24,905 nucleotides of DNA from an uncultured Adlercreutzia sp. (GTDB lineage: Bacteria > Actinomycetota > Coriobacteriia > Coriobacteriales > Eggerthellaceae): positions 1 through 24,905 of the forward strand of contig CABSMC010000035.1 in assembly GCA_902478715.1 (NCBI GenBank), given 5' to 3'. Positions 14,892-22,946 of the stretch are shown here, piece after piece. Every line of letters starts with the position of its first letter. Position 1 is the stretch's first letter. Position numbers and translations under genes: made by a program. The notes below the pieces were generated by a model, which was not told the DNA's origin, made no database searches, and saw only the letters and a program-made list of their open reading frames with translations.

Positions 14892-15335
14892 GATAGGGCT
14901 TCCGGATCCTGCGTATCCCTAAGGATTTTTCCAGACTATTTGGCTCCGAACTTTCCCACTTTGTGGGTGAAGTTCGGAGCGACTTCTTCCGAAAGTATGT
15001 CGCGATCGGTGGTTCGCAGCAACCGTGGACTGACGAACAAGGTATTGCCTATATGGGAATCATTCCGTTTCTGCTCCAGCCGGAGCTGCTGCAATAGGAG
15101 CCGCATCTACAGCCTGGCTGCAGCGACAGTTGTCTTGCTATCGAGCGCAAATGTCCCCTAAATTCTTCTCGTGTTTCGCGGACAGGGCGATTCTCCCTCC
15201 CAATCGTCTCGCCCTCCTTTCCCAATCGGCGCTTCCCTCCTCGGGTGGTGTCGATTTTTTTTGCGAGTCGGTGACAGGAAAACGTGCACAGAAAGGGTCC
15301 GCTTTGATGCCGAAGCCAAGAATACCGCAGGAGGG
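14892..15335. other. Gene-free convergent region with hairpin and pyrimidine-rich tract
   Basis: About 440 bp between the convergent ABC and LuxR stops has no supported gene. It contains a strong hairpin (14943-14980) and a pyrimidine-rich stretch (about 15187-15242, with repeated CCCAATCG). A T8 run lies at about 15255-15263. A 44-residue open frame (14963-15097, protein-like ending IIPFLLQPELLQ) has no ribosome binding site and may be a gene remnant. Confidence 0.5.
14943..14980. terminator. Hairpin downstream of the ABC gene, possible terminator
   Basis: An 11-bp stem (GCTCCGAACTT with AAGTTCGGAGC) continues after a small bulge into CCCAC/GTGGG around TTT. No clear T-run follows, so termination is plausible but not certain. 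Confidence 0.5.
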
Positions 15336-16871
15336 CTATAGGTGAGCATTTTCGAGGCTGGTATTTCTTGCCAGGTCGATGAGCTCCTGCTGCGAGTGCA
15401 CGCCGAGTTTCCTATAGATATGCTTGCGATGGGTGGTAACGGTATTGTATGAGATGTAGAGAGTCTTTTCGATATGACTTGCATTTCGACCCTGCGCTAA
15501 TGCGAGCAGTACTTCGGCTTCACGGCTCGAAAGATCGTAGCGTGAGGCGAGCTGTTGGCAAGCGGCTTCGAGATTGATCGTGTCGGGAGCCAGGCCTGCT
15601 TGTTCGAAAGTGGCGTTAGACAAACTTCTGACGTTGAAAATAGCCAGGCAGCTCATGAAGACCAGACAGAGAACGACGAGCGAGACAATGGCGAATGCGT
15701 CGAAAGCTTCTATCAGCTGACCCATGTCCGTCAGCGCGAAGGCGATGTCGGAGACGAGGCCTCCGAACGTCCAGGCAGCGAGAAGCAAGGGGAAGAATAC
15801 CGGTCCCCTCCCTGGGAAAAGCCTGCGGAGCAGGTAACCGACAACCCAGATGGTCATAATGAAAAACGCGGTTGGGCCGACCGTGAACCCGATGGGGCCT
15901 ACAGGCGTCTCAAGTGAGATGGCACCGGGTATGACGAGACAGGTTCCGAGTGCGCTGGCAAGTGCGAATCGCTTTGGCAGAGAAGCGTTCGTCAATCGAG
16001 GGAAGACGAGAAGGACGACAGCGAGAAGCGCCGCAGCCAATGCGAGAACGATGGCGCCCAGGTTGCGGAATTCTTCCATGCCGGGCGCGAGGGAATGGCT
16101 GCTGGCTGCCAAGGCGTAGGCGTAGGCGAGGAACCGGTTGACGAACCCCCAGATAACGATAAGGGCGTACAGACTCGCGAGTAGAATGGACCTTGAGGAC
16201 GAATCCTCGTGTTCGGGGGGAGTTGATGCGAGGAAATCGACATTGCCGGAGCGGAGCACGACAAAACCGGAGAGAAGGGGTACAAGCGCCATGATGAGAG
16301 GCGAGACAACTTCGGGGACGGAGAGCACGGTGACGGTGAGGATGCTGGAGGCAGTGAACGACAGCACGGAAGCGATCAGAGCCGCCCGCATCGAAAGCCG
16401 GCTGAACCACTCGCCGTACATGAGGAACAACGCGGCCGATACCGTTCCGGCGATAAGGCTGCAGCCCCACAGGACAATGGTCGTGGCGCCTTCGGAGAGC
16501 GCCTCGGGTAGAAGCATTGCGCCTATGGTGGTGGCGCAAAGTGCGATAGGGCACACTTCGCGCACCGTCGCACGAGCGAGAAAGGGCTCGATTATGCGAT
16601 GATAGCGCGCAGCAAGAAGATAAGTGAGGGCGAGTGCCGCCGAAAACACAATGCCGGCCACTTCGCGCGTGATATCGACGCGTCCCGATGAATCAAGGTG
16701 CGATGAGAAGTCAAGCAAGAGGGCGAAAAGCCATGCAAGTAGAAAAGTGAGCCCCAGCGCTGGTAGGAGGCTTGCGCGAAAATCACGCGAGAATCCCGGC
16801 ATTGGGGCGGTGGATGAGACGCGCTCCTCTGTCTTTGGCGCTCGCTGATCGTTGTGCTGTTTCTTGGCCAT
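15336..16871 (-). CDS. Membrane-embedded LuxR-family transcriptional regulator
   Basis: The 511-residue protein has about twelve hydrophobic helices (residues ~35-420) followed by a cytoplasmic LuxR/GerE helix-turn-helix (about 445-500: LSSREAEVLLALAQG, then YISYNTVTTHRKHIYRKLGVHSQQELIDL). This architecture is characteristic of Eggerthellaceae, where such regulators sit beside molybdenum or flavin reductases and are thought to sense the substrate and switch on the neighbouring operon. It is divergent from the molybdopterin oxidoreductase operon, which is its likely target. The ATG at 16871 follows AGAGGGGA, and a perfect TATAAT lies close upstream. Composition is more AT-rich than the left half of the window, matching the adjacent operon. 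The ligand is unknown. Confidence 0.92.
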   Translation of the reverse strand: MAKKQHNDQRAPKTEERVSSTAPMPGFSRDFRASLLPALGLTFLLAWLFALLLDFSSHLDSSGRVDITREVAGIVFSAALALTYLLAARYHRIIEPFLARATVREVCPIALCATTIGAMLLPEALSEGATTIVLWGCSLIAGTVSAALFLMYGEWFSRLSMRAALIASVLSFTASSILTVTVLSVPEVVSPLIMALVPLLSGFVVLRSGNVDFLASTPPEHEDSSSRSILLASLYALIVIWGFVNRFLAYAYALAASSHSLAPGMEEFRNLGAIVLALAAALLAVVLLVFPRLTNASLPKRFALASALGTCLVIPGAISLETPVGPIGFTVGPTAFFIMTIWVVGYLLRRLFPGRGPVFFPLLLAAWTFGGLVSDIAFALTDMGQLIEAFDAFAIVSLVVLCLVFMSCLAIFNVRSLSNATFEQAGLAPDTINLEAACQQLASRYDLSSREAEVLLALAQGRNASHIEKTLYISYNTVTTHRKHIYRKLGVHSQQELIDLARNTSLENAHL

Positions 16872-16897
16872 GATTCCCCTCTGCCCTCAATGCGCCA

Positions 16898-16903
16898 ATT
16901 ATA
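16898..16903 (-). promoter_or_regulatory. -10 element of the luxR promoter
   Basis: A perfect TATAAT on the minus strand lies about 30 bp before the ATG at 16871. No convincing -35 is seen, which fits a promoter needing an activator. Confidence 0.5.
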
Positions 16904-16938
16904 TCAAACCTGCATGTGGCCACTGCGAGAGATGCCAA

Positions 16939-16966
16939 TTGACGGCGCTCTAGCAGCTCTTTTAGT
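16939..16966 (+). promoter_or_regulatory. Candidate promoter for the molybdoenzyme operon
   Basis: TTGACG (16939-16944) and TTTAGT (16961-16966) are 16 nt apart, leaving a long leader of about 165 nt before the ATG at 17138. Moderate match only. Confidence 0.35.
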
Positions 16967-17137
16967 GAAAATACCCTTGTTGAGGTGATGGCCCGTTGCG
17001 CTTACCCCTTGGCGAGGTGAGGCGTCAGCGCCAATTGCCCCTCCGCAAAGCGATGCCAAATCAAAGGCAACCGTGAATACTTGGAGGCAGTTCCCGTCGG
17101 GGATCCGAAAGCAACCAAGAGAAGAGGAGGAGATGAA

Positions 17138-19978
17138 ATGAGGCTGTCCGCAATAACAAGACGCACGTTTGTGCAAGCAAGTGTAGCTGCGGGCGTTGCC
17201 GCTAGCGCAGGTGTGGCAACAGGCCAGGCACTTGCGGAAACGGGCGGAGACGGAGCGGCTTCGGACGTCAAGCGCGTTCGTTCGTGCTGTCGAGCATGCG
17301 GCAAGATGGAATGCGGCGTATGGGTTACCGTGGAGAACGGTCGGGCTGTCAAGGTCGAGGGCGACCCTAGCGCCTTTCACAGCAGCGGAAACTGTTGCAG
17401 TAAATCGCAGTCGTCCATTCAGGCGGCCTATCATCCCGATCGCCTGCACTATCCCATGAAGCGTACCAACGCCAAAGGCAGCGACGATCCAGGCTGGGTG
17501 AGGATAAGTTGGGATGAGGCCTTTCAGACGATAGGTCAAAAATTCAACGAGGTGAAAGAGCGTTACGGCGGTCCGTCGCTGTTCTGCATGACAGGCACGA
17601 GCCGTATTTGGTGCATGGCCGGCATCATCGGTTGGCCGCGCGCGCTCGGCACACCCAACACCATGCATGCCTATCAAGTTTGCAAGGGCCCGCGCCACTT
17701 CGCCACCCAGATGACTTGCGCTCGCGCGTTCAGCTATTTGGCGACGGTTGATCGACCTTCGGTGTATGTTCAGTGGGGAGGTGCCTCCGAGCTTTCCAAC
17801 TACGACGACAGTTGCCGCACGACGGTTGATGCGGCGAAGAAGGCCGATACGCATATCCTGGTCGATCCGCGCCAAACGAATCTTGGCCGCATGGCTGATA
17901 TCTGGATGAACTTGCGCCCTGGCACTGATGCGGCCATTGCCATGTCGTGGGCGAATGTCATCATCGAAAACGGGCTGTGGGATGATTTGTACGTGAAGCG
18001 TTGGACCGATTGCCCGTTTTTGGTGTGCGAGGACATCGAGCCTTCCGGGTGGACCGAGCATTACGATATGACCGGAGTGCCTTGGGAATTGAAGACGAAG
18101 TTGCTGAAGGAATCGGATCTCGTCGAGGGCGGCAATCCCAAGCATATGATGGTGTGGGACACTCTCTCCGACAAACTCACGTACTTCGATGTGGAATCGG
18201 GGCTTTGGGAGGGGGAGGTTTGGAAGCGCCCCACGGCGGGTCGACCGTCGCCGCAGAAGAACCTGGTGGAAGGCGTTGCTCCCGGTTGGGTGCCCGATCC
18301 CACGCCGTTCGATCCCGAAATCGATCCCGCGCTATTCGGCGAATTCGAGGTAACGCTCAAAGATGGTCGTACCGTTACGGTTCGTCCCGTGCTCGATAGG
18401 TATGCCGAGGTGTGCCGCGAGTATACGCCCGAGAGGGTCGAGGCCATCACCGGTGTGCCCGCCGAAGAAATCGTGCGAGCTGCAACAGCCTACGCGACTC
18501 CAGTCGATCCCTCGACCGGCTATGGCAATGGCGGCATTCACTATATGCTGGCCATCGAGCATGCTGGCAACGCCATCCAGAACGTTCGGGCCATAGACGC
18601 TCTCACGATGCTTACGGGGAACATGGACGTCCCTGGAGGCCAGCGCGGAGTTACGCAAACGCCCATCGCGATTTCCCCGACGGGCGGAGACACGCTTTTT
18701 GCGGCGGATGTCCCGGGAGCGCCCTTCCCCGACTACGGAAAGACGCTCGGCTACGACAAGTTCCCCATGAGCAAGTGGTTCGGAGGCTACGCCGATGCCA
18801 CCAGCATCTGGAAGGCCATCGAGACGGGGTCTCCATATCCCGTGGTGGCGGGAATTTGCCAATCGGGCGACTTCATGAACCAGTGCAATGCGACATGGAC
18901 GTGGGAGGTACTGAATTCGCTCGACTTCTTCGTCGGCGTTGATCTGTGGCACGCGCCGGCAACGGATGCCGCCGATATCTTGCTGCCCGCCTGCCACTGG
19001 CTCGAGCTTTCCGCTCCTCGAGAATCTCAAGGCGCCTCTGGTGCCTACGGTGCTACCTGTCAGTGCATCGAGCCACCGGCTGAGTGCCTATGGGATCCCG
19101 GCATCCTGGTGGGCATCTGCAAGGGCATGGGCGTTCCCTTTACGACTGAGGAGGACAATCCTTGGCCGGACGCCGAATGGATATTGAACGACGCGGTGAA
19201 GGACTCGGGTCAGACTTGGAAAGAGTACAGCGAAGCGTTCCAGAAAAACGGATGGTTGGACGCCAAAGCCGAGTACCCTGAAGTGTGGGGCACGTATCGC
19301 CGCTACGAAATGGGTATTCTGAACAACGGCAAGCCTGGTTGGAAGACGCCCACGAAGAAACACGAGCTTTGGTCGACCATTATGGAATCCCATCATCCTG
19401 AAGGGATATGGAACCTACCTACCTTCACTGAGCCTGCCCATTCGCCCGTATCCGACCCCGAGCGCTACAAGGAGTATCCCTTCGTCATCACGACGGGGCG
19501 GCGCATTCCCGTGTATTTCCACAACGAGCATCGCCAGCTGCCTTGGTGCCGCGAGCAGTGGCCTGTGCCGCGCGTTGAGATCAATCCAGTTGACGCCCAG
19601 CGTCTGGGCATAGAGCAGGGCGATTGGGTCTGGATAGAGACGCCGGAAGGCAAAATCCGCCAAACTGCCGATTTGTACTATGGCGTTGCCGAAGGAGTGA
19701 TTAACGCCGAGCATCAGTGGTGGTACCCCGAGCTGAATCAGGCGGGACACGGTTTCGAGCTGTCCTGCATCAACTGCATCACTGATTACACGGTGCAAGA
19801 TCCCCACAGCGGCTCTTCCAACCTGAGAGCTTACCTCTGCAAGATATATAAGGCAACGCCTGAGAATTCCCCCTTCGGGAATCCAGTGCCTTGCGGCAAC
19901 GATGGCACACCTATCATCCATACGTCCGACGACCCTCGCCTCAAGGAGTGGCAGCCGACGTACGAGGGGAGGGATTAG
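17138..19978 (+). CDS. Tat-exported molybdopterin oxidoreductase, catalytic subunit (DMSO reductase family)
   Basis: The 946-residue enzyme starts with a twin-arginine signal (TRRTFVQ, residues 7-13; likely cleavage after ALA at 31-33), so it works outside the membrane. An Fe4S4 domain follows with cysteines CCRACGKMEC (50-59) and a later Cys86-Cys87 pair. The G(T/S)PN....QVC segment puts Cys182 where the molybdenum ligand usually lies in cysteine-type members. The C-terminal cofactor-binding domain begins YPFVITTGRR and contains HNEHRQLPWCREQWP. Relatives include polysulfide/thiosulfate reductases, acetylene hydratase and the gut catechol dehydroxylases; sequence alone does not choose between them. 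ATG 17138 follows AGGAGG at 17125-17130. It heads a three-gene operon. No TorD-like chaperone is in the window. Confidence 0.93.
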   Translation: MRLSAITRRTFVQASVAAGVAASAGVATGQALAETGGDGAASDVKRVRSCCRACGKMECGVWVTVENGRAVKVEGDPSAFHSSGNCCSKSQSSIQAAYHPDRLHYPMKRTNAKGSDDPGWVRISWDEAFQTIGQKFNEVKERYGGPSLFCMTGTSRIWCMAGIIGWPRALGTPNTMHAYQVCKGPRHFATQMTCARAFSYLATVDRPSVYVQWGGASELSNYDDSCRTTVDAAKKADTHILVDPRQTNLGRMADIWMNLRPGTDAAIAMSWANVIIENGLWDDLYVKRWTDCPFLVCEDIEPSGWTEHYDMTGVPWELKTKLLKESDLVEGGNPKHMMVWDTLSDKLTYFDVESGLWEGEVWKRPTAGRPSPQKNLVEGVAPGWVPDPTPFDPEIDPALFGEFEVTLKDGRTVTVRPVLDRYAEVCREYTPERVEAITGVPAEEIVRAATAYATPVDPSTGYGNGGIHYMLAIEHAGNAIQNVRAIDALTMLTGNMDVPGGQRGVTQTPIAISPTGGDTLFAADVPGAPFPDYGKTLGYDKFPMSKWFGGYADATSIWKAIETGSPYPVVAGICQSGDFMNQCNATWTWEVLNSLDFFVGVDLWHAPATDAADILLPACHWLELSAPRESQGASGAYGATCQCIEPPAECLWDPGILVGICKGMGVPFTTEEDNPWPDAEWILNDAVKDSGQTWKEYSEAFQKNGWLDAKAEYPEVWGTYRRYEMGILNNGKPGWKTPTKKHELWSTIMESHHPEGIWNLPTFTEPAHSPVSDPERYKEYPFVITTGRRIPVYFHNEHRQLPWCREQWPVPRVEINPVDAQRLGIEQGDWVWIETPEGKIRQTADLYYGVAEGVINAEHQWWYPELNQAGHGFELSCINCITDYTVQDPHSGSSNLRAYLCKIYKATPENSPFGNPVPCGNDGTPIIHTSDDPRLKEWQPTYEGRD

Positions 19979-19982
19979 CCCT

Positions 19983-20648
19983 ATGACTCAATACACGATC
20001 GTGACCGATCTCGATCGCTGCGTGGGCTGCTTGGCCTGCTCGGTGGCGTGCAAGGCGGTTAACCATGTGCCTATTGGCAACTACTGGAACAAGGTGCTGC
20101 GAATCGGGCCGAATCCAGCCGAGGACGGTTCGGGGCAGTACCCGGATGTGGAAATGTACTTCCTCCCCGTCCAATGCCAGCATTGCACGAATCCGGAATG
20201 CGTGAAAGTGTGCCCGACGGGGGCCTCTCACAAGCTTGATGATGGCACAGTGCAAGTGGATAAAGAGAAGTGCATTGGCTGCCAGTTCTGCGCCATGGCT
20301 TGTCCCTATGGAGTGCGCTATCTAAACGAAGAGGAGCGTGTTGTGGAGAAATGTACCCTGTGTGAGCAGAAAGTTGCCCAGGGCGAGCTGCCCCAGTGCG
20401 TGGCTCAATGCGGTGGTCGTGCTCGTTTCTTCGGCGATCTCGATGCGGGCTTCGAAGCTATGGTTGGGCCGGCAGTGCGCTTCGGCGGCGATAGGGGTTA
20501 CTCCGCTTTGGCTGAGCAGGCCCGTGTCTCGCTGCTCGATGATGTGGATCCGTTTGATGACTCGGATGTATACCACTTGCCGGATGTGGGCAACGGTCCG
20601 TCCTTCGCGTATATCTTGCGCGACATGACCTGGCGAGGAGGCGAGTAA
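19983..20648 (+). CDS. Four-cluster ferredoxin-type electron transfer subunit (DmsB-like)
   Basis: The 221-residue protein carries sixteen cysteines in the DmsB layout: CVGCLACSVAC (13-23), CQHCTNPECVKVC (65-77), CIGCQFCAMAC (97-107) and CTLC plus Cys139 and Cys143, enough for four [4Fe-4S] clusters. It should pass electrons from the membrane subunit to the molybdenum subunit. It has no signal peptide, so it is expected to be exported together with the Tat-tagged partner. The ATG at 19983 is 4 nt after the upstream stop, with a GGAGGG site in the end of that gene, so translation is probably coupled. The C-terminal tail (about 165-221) is acidic and unremarkable. Confidence 0.95.
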   Translation: MTQYTIVTDLDRCVGCLACSVACKAVNHVPIGNYWNKVLRIGPNPAEDGSGQYPDVEMYFLPVQCQHCTNPECVKVCPTGASHKLDDGTVQVDKEKCIGCQFCAMACPYGVRYLNEEERVVEKCTLCEQKVAQGELPQCVAQCGGRARFFGDLDAGFEAMVGPAVRFGGDRGYSALAEQARVSLLDDVDPFDDSDVYHLPDVGNGPSFAYILRDMTWRGGE

Positions 20649-20651
20649 GCC

Positions 20652-21530
20652 ATGGAACTTCAATGGCCTTTGATCATTTTCACCACGCTGGTCACGTGGT
20701 CGGCGGGTTTGTTCGGCACGCAAGCTCTGCTTGCGACGCGGGGAGAGGCCGCCAAGGCGCAGATGACGGCCTGGGTCGTCTCCGCCGTGTTGCTTGGCAT
20801 CGGGGGAGTTGCCGTGTTCTTTCATTTGGAGCACTGGGAGAGAATCTTCAACGGGTTCGGCCATATTACTTCGGGTATCACTCAGGAGCTCATCGCCATC
20901 GTAATGCTTGCTCTTGTGGCCATCGCCTACCTCGTTGCAATGCGTAAGTCGAGCGATGGCTCGACGGTTCCCGCATGGCTGGGTTGGGTGTCGGTGATCG
21001 TGTCCGTCGTCTTCGTTCTGGTCGTCGCGCATTCCTATCTTATGGCGGCGCGTCCTGCTTGGGATACGGTGCTGTGGGTGCTCTACATGCTCGGCAATGC
21101 GCTCGCCTTCGGCCCGCTGACCATGGCTGTCATTATGGCCTCGGTTGGCGACGATCTTACTCCTGTGGCTATGCCGGCGATAGTAGGCGCCGCCGCTGCC
21201 GTCGTAGCTTCCGTGGCGTTCGGCTCCTTCCTGTCTATGGCGGGCAGCTCGTTTGTTGAGATCGGCTACTACTTCGATCCGACGCAGCCCAGTGCGGGTA
21301 TGGTCGATGCGTCCTCAATGCTTGCAAACAGCATTCCCCTTGTTTGGGGCGGGGCGGTCGCCGTCGGGGCGGTGGTTCCGATGGTCTGCGCATTGCTGGC
21401 ACGGCGCAAGGGCGATCCCGCTTCCTGGAAGATAGGGGGTTCCATCGCTGTGGCGTGCGTGCTCGTCGGAGCCGTATGCATGAGAGTCGCGTTCTATAGC
21501 GCAGGGCTTTCGGTGTTCATGCTCTATTAA
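20652..21530 (+). CDS. DmsC-like membrane anchor subunit
   Basis: The 292-residue protein has about eight membrane helices and matches DmsC, the quinol-oxidising anchor of DMSO-reductase-type complexes: MELQWPLIIFTTLVTWSAGLFG at the start, a HLEHWERIFNG loop after helix two, and a SHSYLMAARPAWDT-like loop (AHSYLMAARPAWDT) in the middle. It likely takes electrons from menaquinol and hands them to the ferredoxin subunit. The ATG at 20652 lies 3 nt after the upstream stop, with AGGAGG at about 20636-20641. This completes the catalytic/ferredoxin/anchor set. The usual chaperone gene does not follow. Confidence 0.9.
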   Translation: MELQWPLIIFTTLVTWSAGLFGTQALLATRGEAAKAQMTAWVVSAVLLGIGGVAVFFHLEHWERIFNGFGHITSGITQELIAIVMLALVAIAYLVAMRKSSDGSTVPAWLGWVSVIVSVVFVLVVAHSYLMAARPAWDTVLWVLYMLGNALAFGPLTMAVIMASVGDDLTPVAMPAIVGAAAAVVASVAFGSFLSMAGSSFVEIGYYFDPTQPSAGMVDASSMLANSIPLVWGGAVAVGAVVPMVCALLARRKGDPASWKIGGSIAVACVLVGAVCMRVAFYSAGLSVFMLY

Positions 21531-21659
21531 ATGGGTTTCCACAAGAGCGCTTCCGAAGGTGCCGGTAGGTTTCTTTGAGTGGCGTCGTCGTTAACTTGGT
21601 CTTGACCCCTCGCTGCTTTCGTTGACGGGGGAGGACAATCGATTAGATCCTGTGATTGT

Positions 21660-21737
21660 GCCAGAGCCTTCCCCCGACGTGGTTCGCTATCCCCAAACCC
21701 CTTGCAAACGCGGGCCACGTCGGAGGAGGGCTCTGGC
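21660..21737. repeat. 78-bp element with 23-bp imperfect inverted repeat arms
   Basis: Arms at 21660-21682 and 21715-21737 pair over 23 bp with one mismatch and one wobble, around a 32-nt loop. It lies between the convergent DmsC-like and fic stops. It could be a bidirectional terminator or a small palindromic mobile remnant; no T-run decides it. Confidence 0.7.
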
Positions 21738-21752
21738 CTTTGTCGAAATGGG

Positions 21753-22841
21753 TTATTCCGCCAGCTTGTAGGAAGTGCTACGACCGCCGGCTGCGTCGTC
21801 TCGGACGAGCAGGTCCTTCGCTACAAGATCGTTGATGTCGCGCAGGGCGGTGTCGGGGGAAACTTTGCAGAGCTTCGCCCACTTGCGCGTGGTGAGCTTA
21901 CCTTCGAAGGAGCCGAGAAGCTTTTGCAGCACAAGGCGCTGTCGCTCATTGAGGGAAACTCCCTCAATGGCATGCCACCACGCCGATCGTGCGAGTGCTT
22001 CGTTCACAGCCGACTCACCGCTCTGCAACGAATGCAGGAGAGCCTCCAGAAACCAGCGAAGCCATTCAGTGATATCGGAAGTGCCGTGCTGGGCCTTTTC
22101 CAGGGCAGCGTAGTAGTTTTCGCGGTGGTTCAAGATGTAGGAGGCCATGCTGTAGAAGCGACGTGGGCTGTCGTCGCTTCGCGCTAGGAGCATTTCGGTG
22201 AGAACGCGGGCGATGCGGCCGTTGCCGTCGTCGAAGGGATGAACAGTGAGAAACCACAGGTGGGCGATGGCAGCTTTCGCTAGAGGTGCGGTACTGCTTT
22301 CGTTGAACCAAGCGATAAACTCGTCCATGAGGTGCGGCACTCTGGCGGCATCGGGTGCTGTGTAGTGAATTTTTTCGTGGCCGATGGGGCCGCTTACGAT
22401 ATCCATGGGTGCTGTTCGCCAGTGGGCAACGGTGATCTTATGAAGCCCGCTATAACCAGTGGGAAACAGGGCGGCGTGCCAGGCGGACAGGCGATCGGAG
22501 GTAAGCGGCTCCGCAAAGTTCTGCGTGGCGTCCAGCATGACGGAGACGGCTCCGTCCACGGTATGAGTGGAAACCGTTCTGTCGAAGTCATCTAGACCGA
22601 GTTGCCGCGCGACTGAGGAGCGAACTGCTTTCGCGTCGAGAGCCACGCCCTCGATGCGTGAAGAGGCTACGATCTCCGACGAAAGCGCGTCGACCTCCAA
22701 AGGGGTATCAACGGTGAAACCAAGATCGGCCACGCGCCCCAAAAGCTTTCCTTGGGCGAAGCGGACGTCGCTCAGAAGAGGTGCGATGACAGCGTCGTCC
22801 CAGGTGAAGTCAGTCCAATGGCTATGTTCGTAAAGAAGCAT
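21753..22841 (-). CDS. Fic-domain AMP-transferase with DNA-binding C-terminus
   Basis: The 362-residue protein has an N-terminal Fic-associated (DUF4172-like) region beginning HWTDFTWDDAVIAPLL, then an inhibitory helix motif SSRIEG (Ser60, Glu64) of the (S/T)xxxE(G/N) type. The Fic core HPFDDGNGRIAR (catalytic His201) follows, and a winged-helix-like tail (about 295-362) ends the protein. Fic enzymes transfer AMP to Ser/Thr/Tyr of a target; the N-terminal Glu normally keeps the enzyme silent until released (class II). All catalytic residues are present. The wing domain suggests it also regulates transcription, perhaps its own. The ATG at 22841 lacks a clear ribosome binding site. It is a solitary gene with no antitoxin neighbour. 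Confidence 0.93.
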   Translation of the reverse strand: MLLYEHSHWTDFTWDDAVIAPLLSDVRFAQGKLLGRVADLGFTVDTPLEVDALSSEIVASSRIEGVALDAKAVRSSVARQLGLDDFDRTVSTHTVDGAVSVMLDATQNFAEPLTSDRLSAWHAALFPTGYSGLHKITVAHWRTAPMDIVSGPIGHEKIHYTAPDAARVPHLMDEFIAWFNESSTAPLAKAAIAHLWFLTVHPFDDGNGRIARVLTEMLLARSDDSPRRFYSMASYILNHRENYYAALEKAQHGTSDITEWLRWFLEALLHSLQSGESAVNEALARSAWWHAIEGVSLNERQRLVLQKLLGSFEGKLTTRKWAKLCKVSPDTALRDINDLVAKDLLVRDDAAGGRSTSYKLAE

Positions 22842-22861
22842 AGGGTGATCATATCGTTCAA

Positions 22862-22904
22862 TGCGGCGATTAGCAAGCTATTCGCCGCAGAATTTGCGGT
22901 GAAT
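22862..22904. promoter_or_regulatory. Three half-site repeats upstream of fic, operator candidate
   Basis: TGCGGCGAT (22862-22870, +), ATTCGCCGCA (22880-22889, the inverse orientation) and TGCGGTGAAT (22895-22904, +) share a TGCGGYGA(A/T)T half-site. Adjacent copies form inverted repeats just ahead of the fic start. Confidence 0.55.
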
Positions 22905-22946
22905 AGGGGAAGGCGCACGTTGCAGCGCGGGTTTGTGCGGGGTAGC

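Larger units (their letters stand above)
16894..17061. promoter_or_regulatory. Repeated GCCAATT boxes in the luxR/molybdoenzyme intergenic region
   Basis: GCCAATT occurs at 16894-16900, 16934-16940 and 17030-17036, with a variant GCCAAAT at 17055-17061. The first overlaps the luxR -10, the second the -35 candidate of the operon. The third is part of an inverted repeat TTGGCG (17009-17014) / CGCCAA (17029-17034). Confidence 0.5.

Noticed and set aside
14963..15097. A 44-residue plus-strand frame with protein-like ending
   Set aside because: Its GTG start lies inside a hairpin and lacks a ribosome binding site; kept only as a possible remnant.
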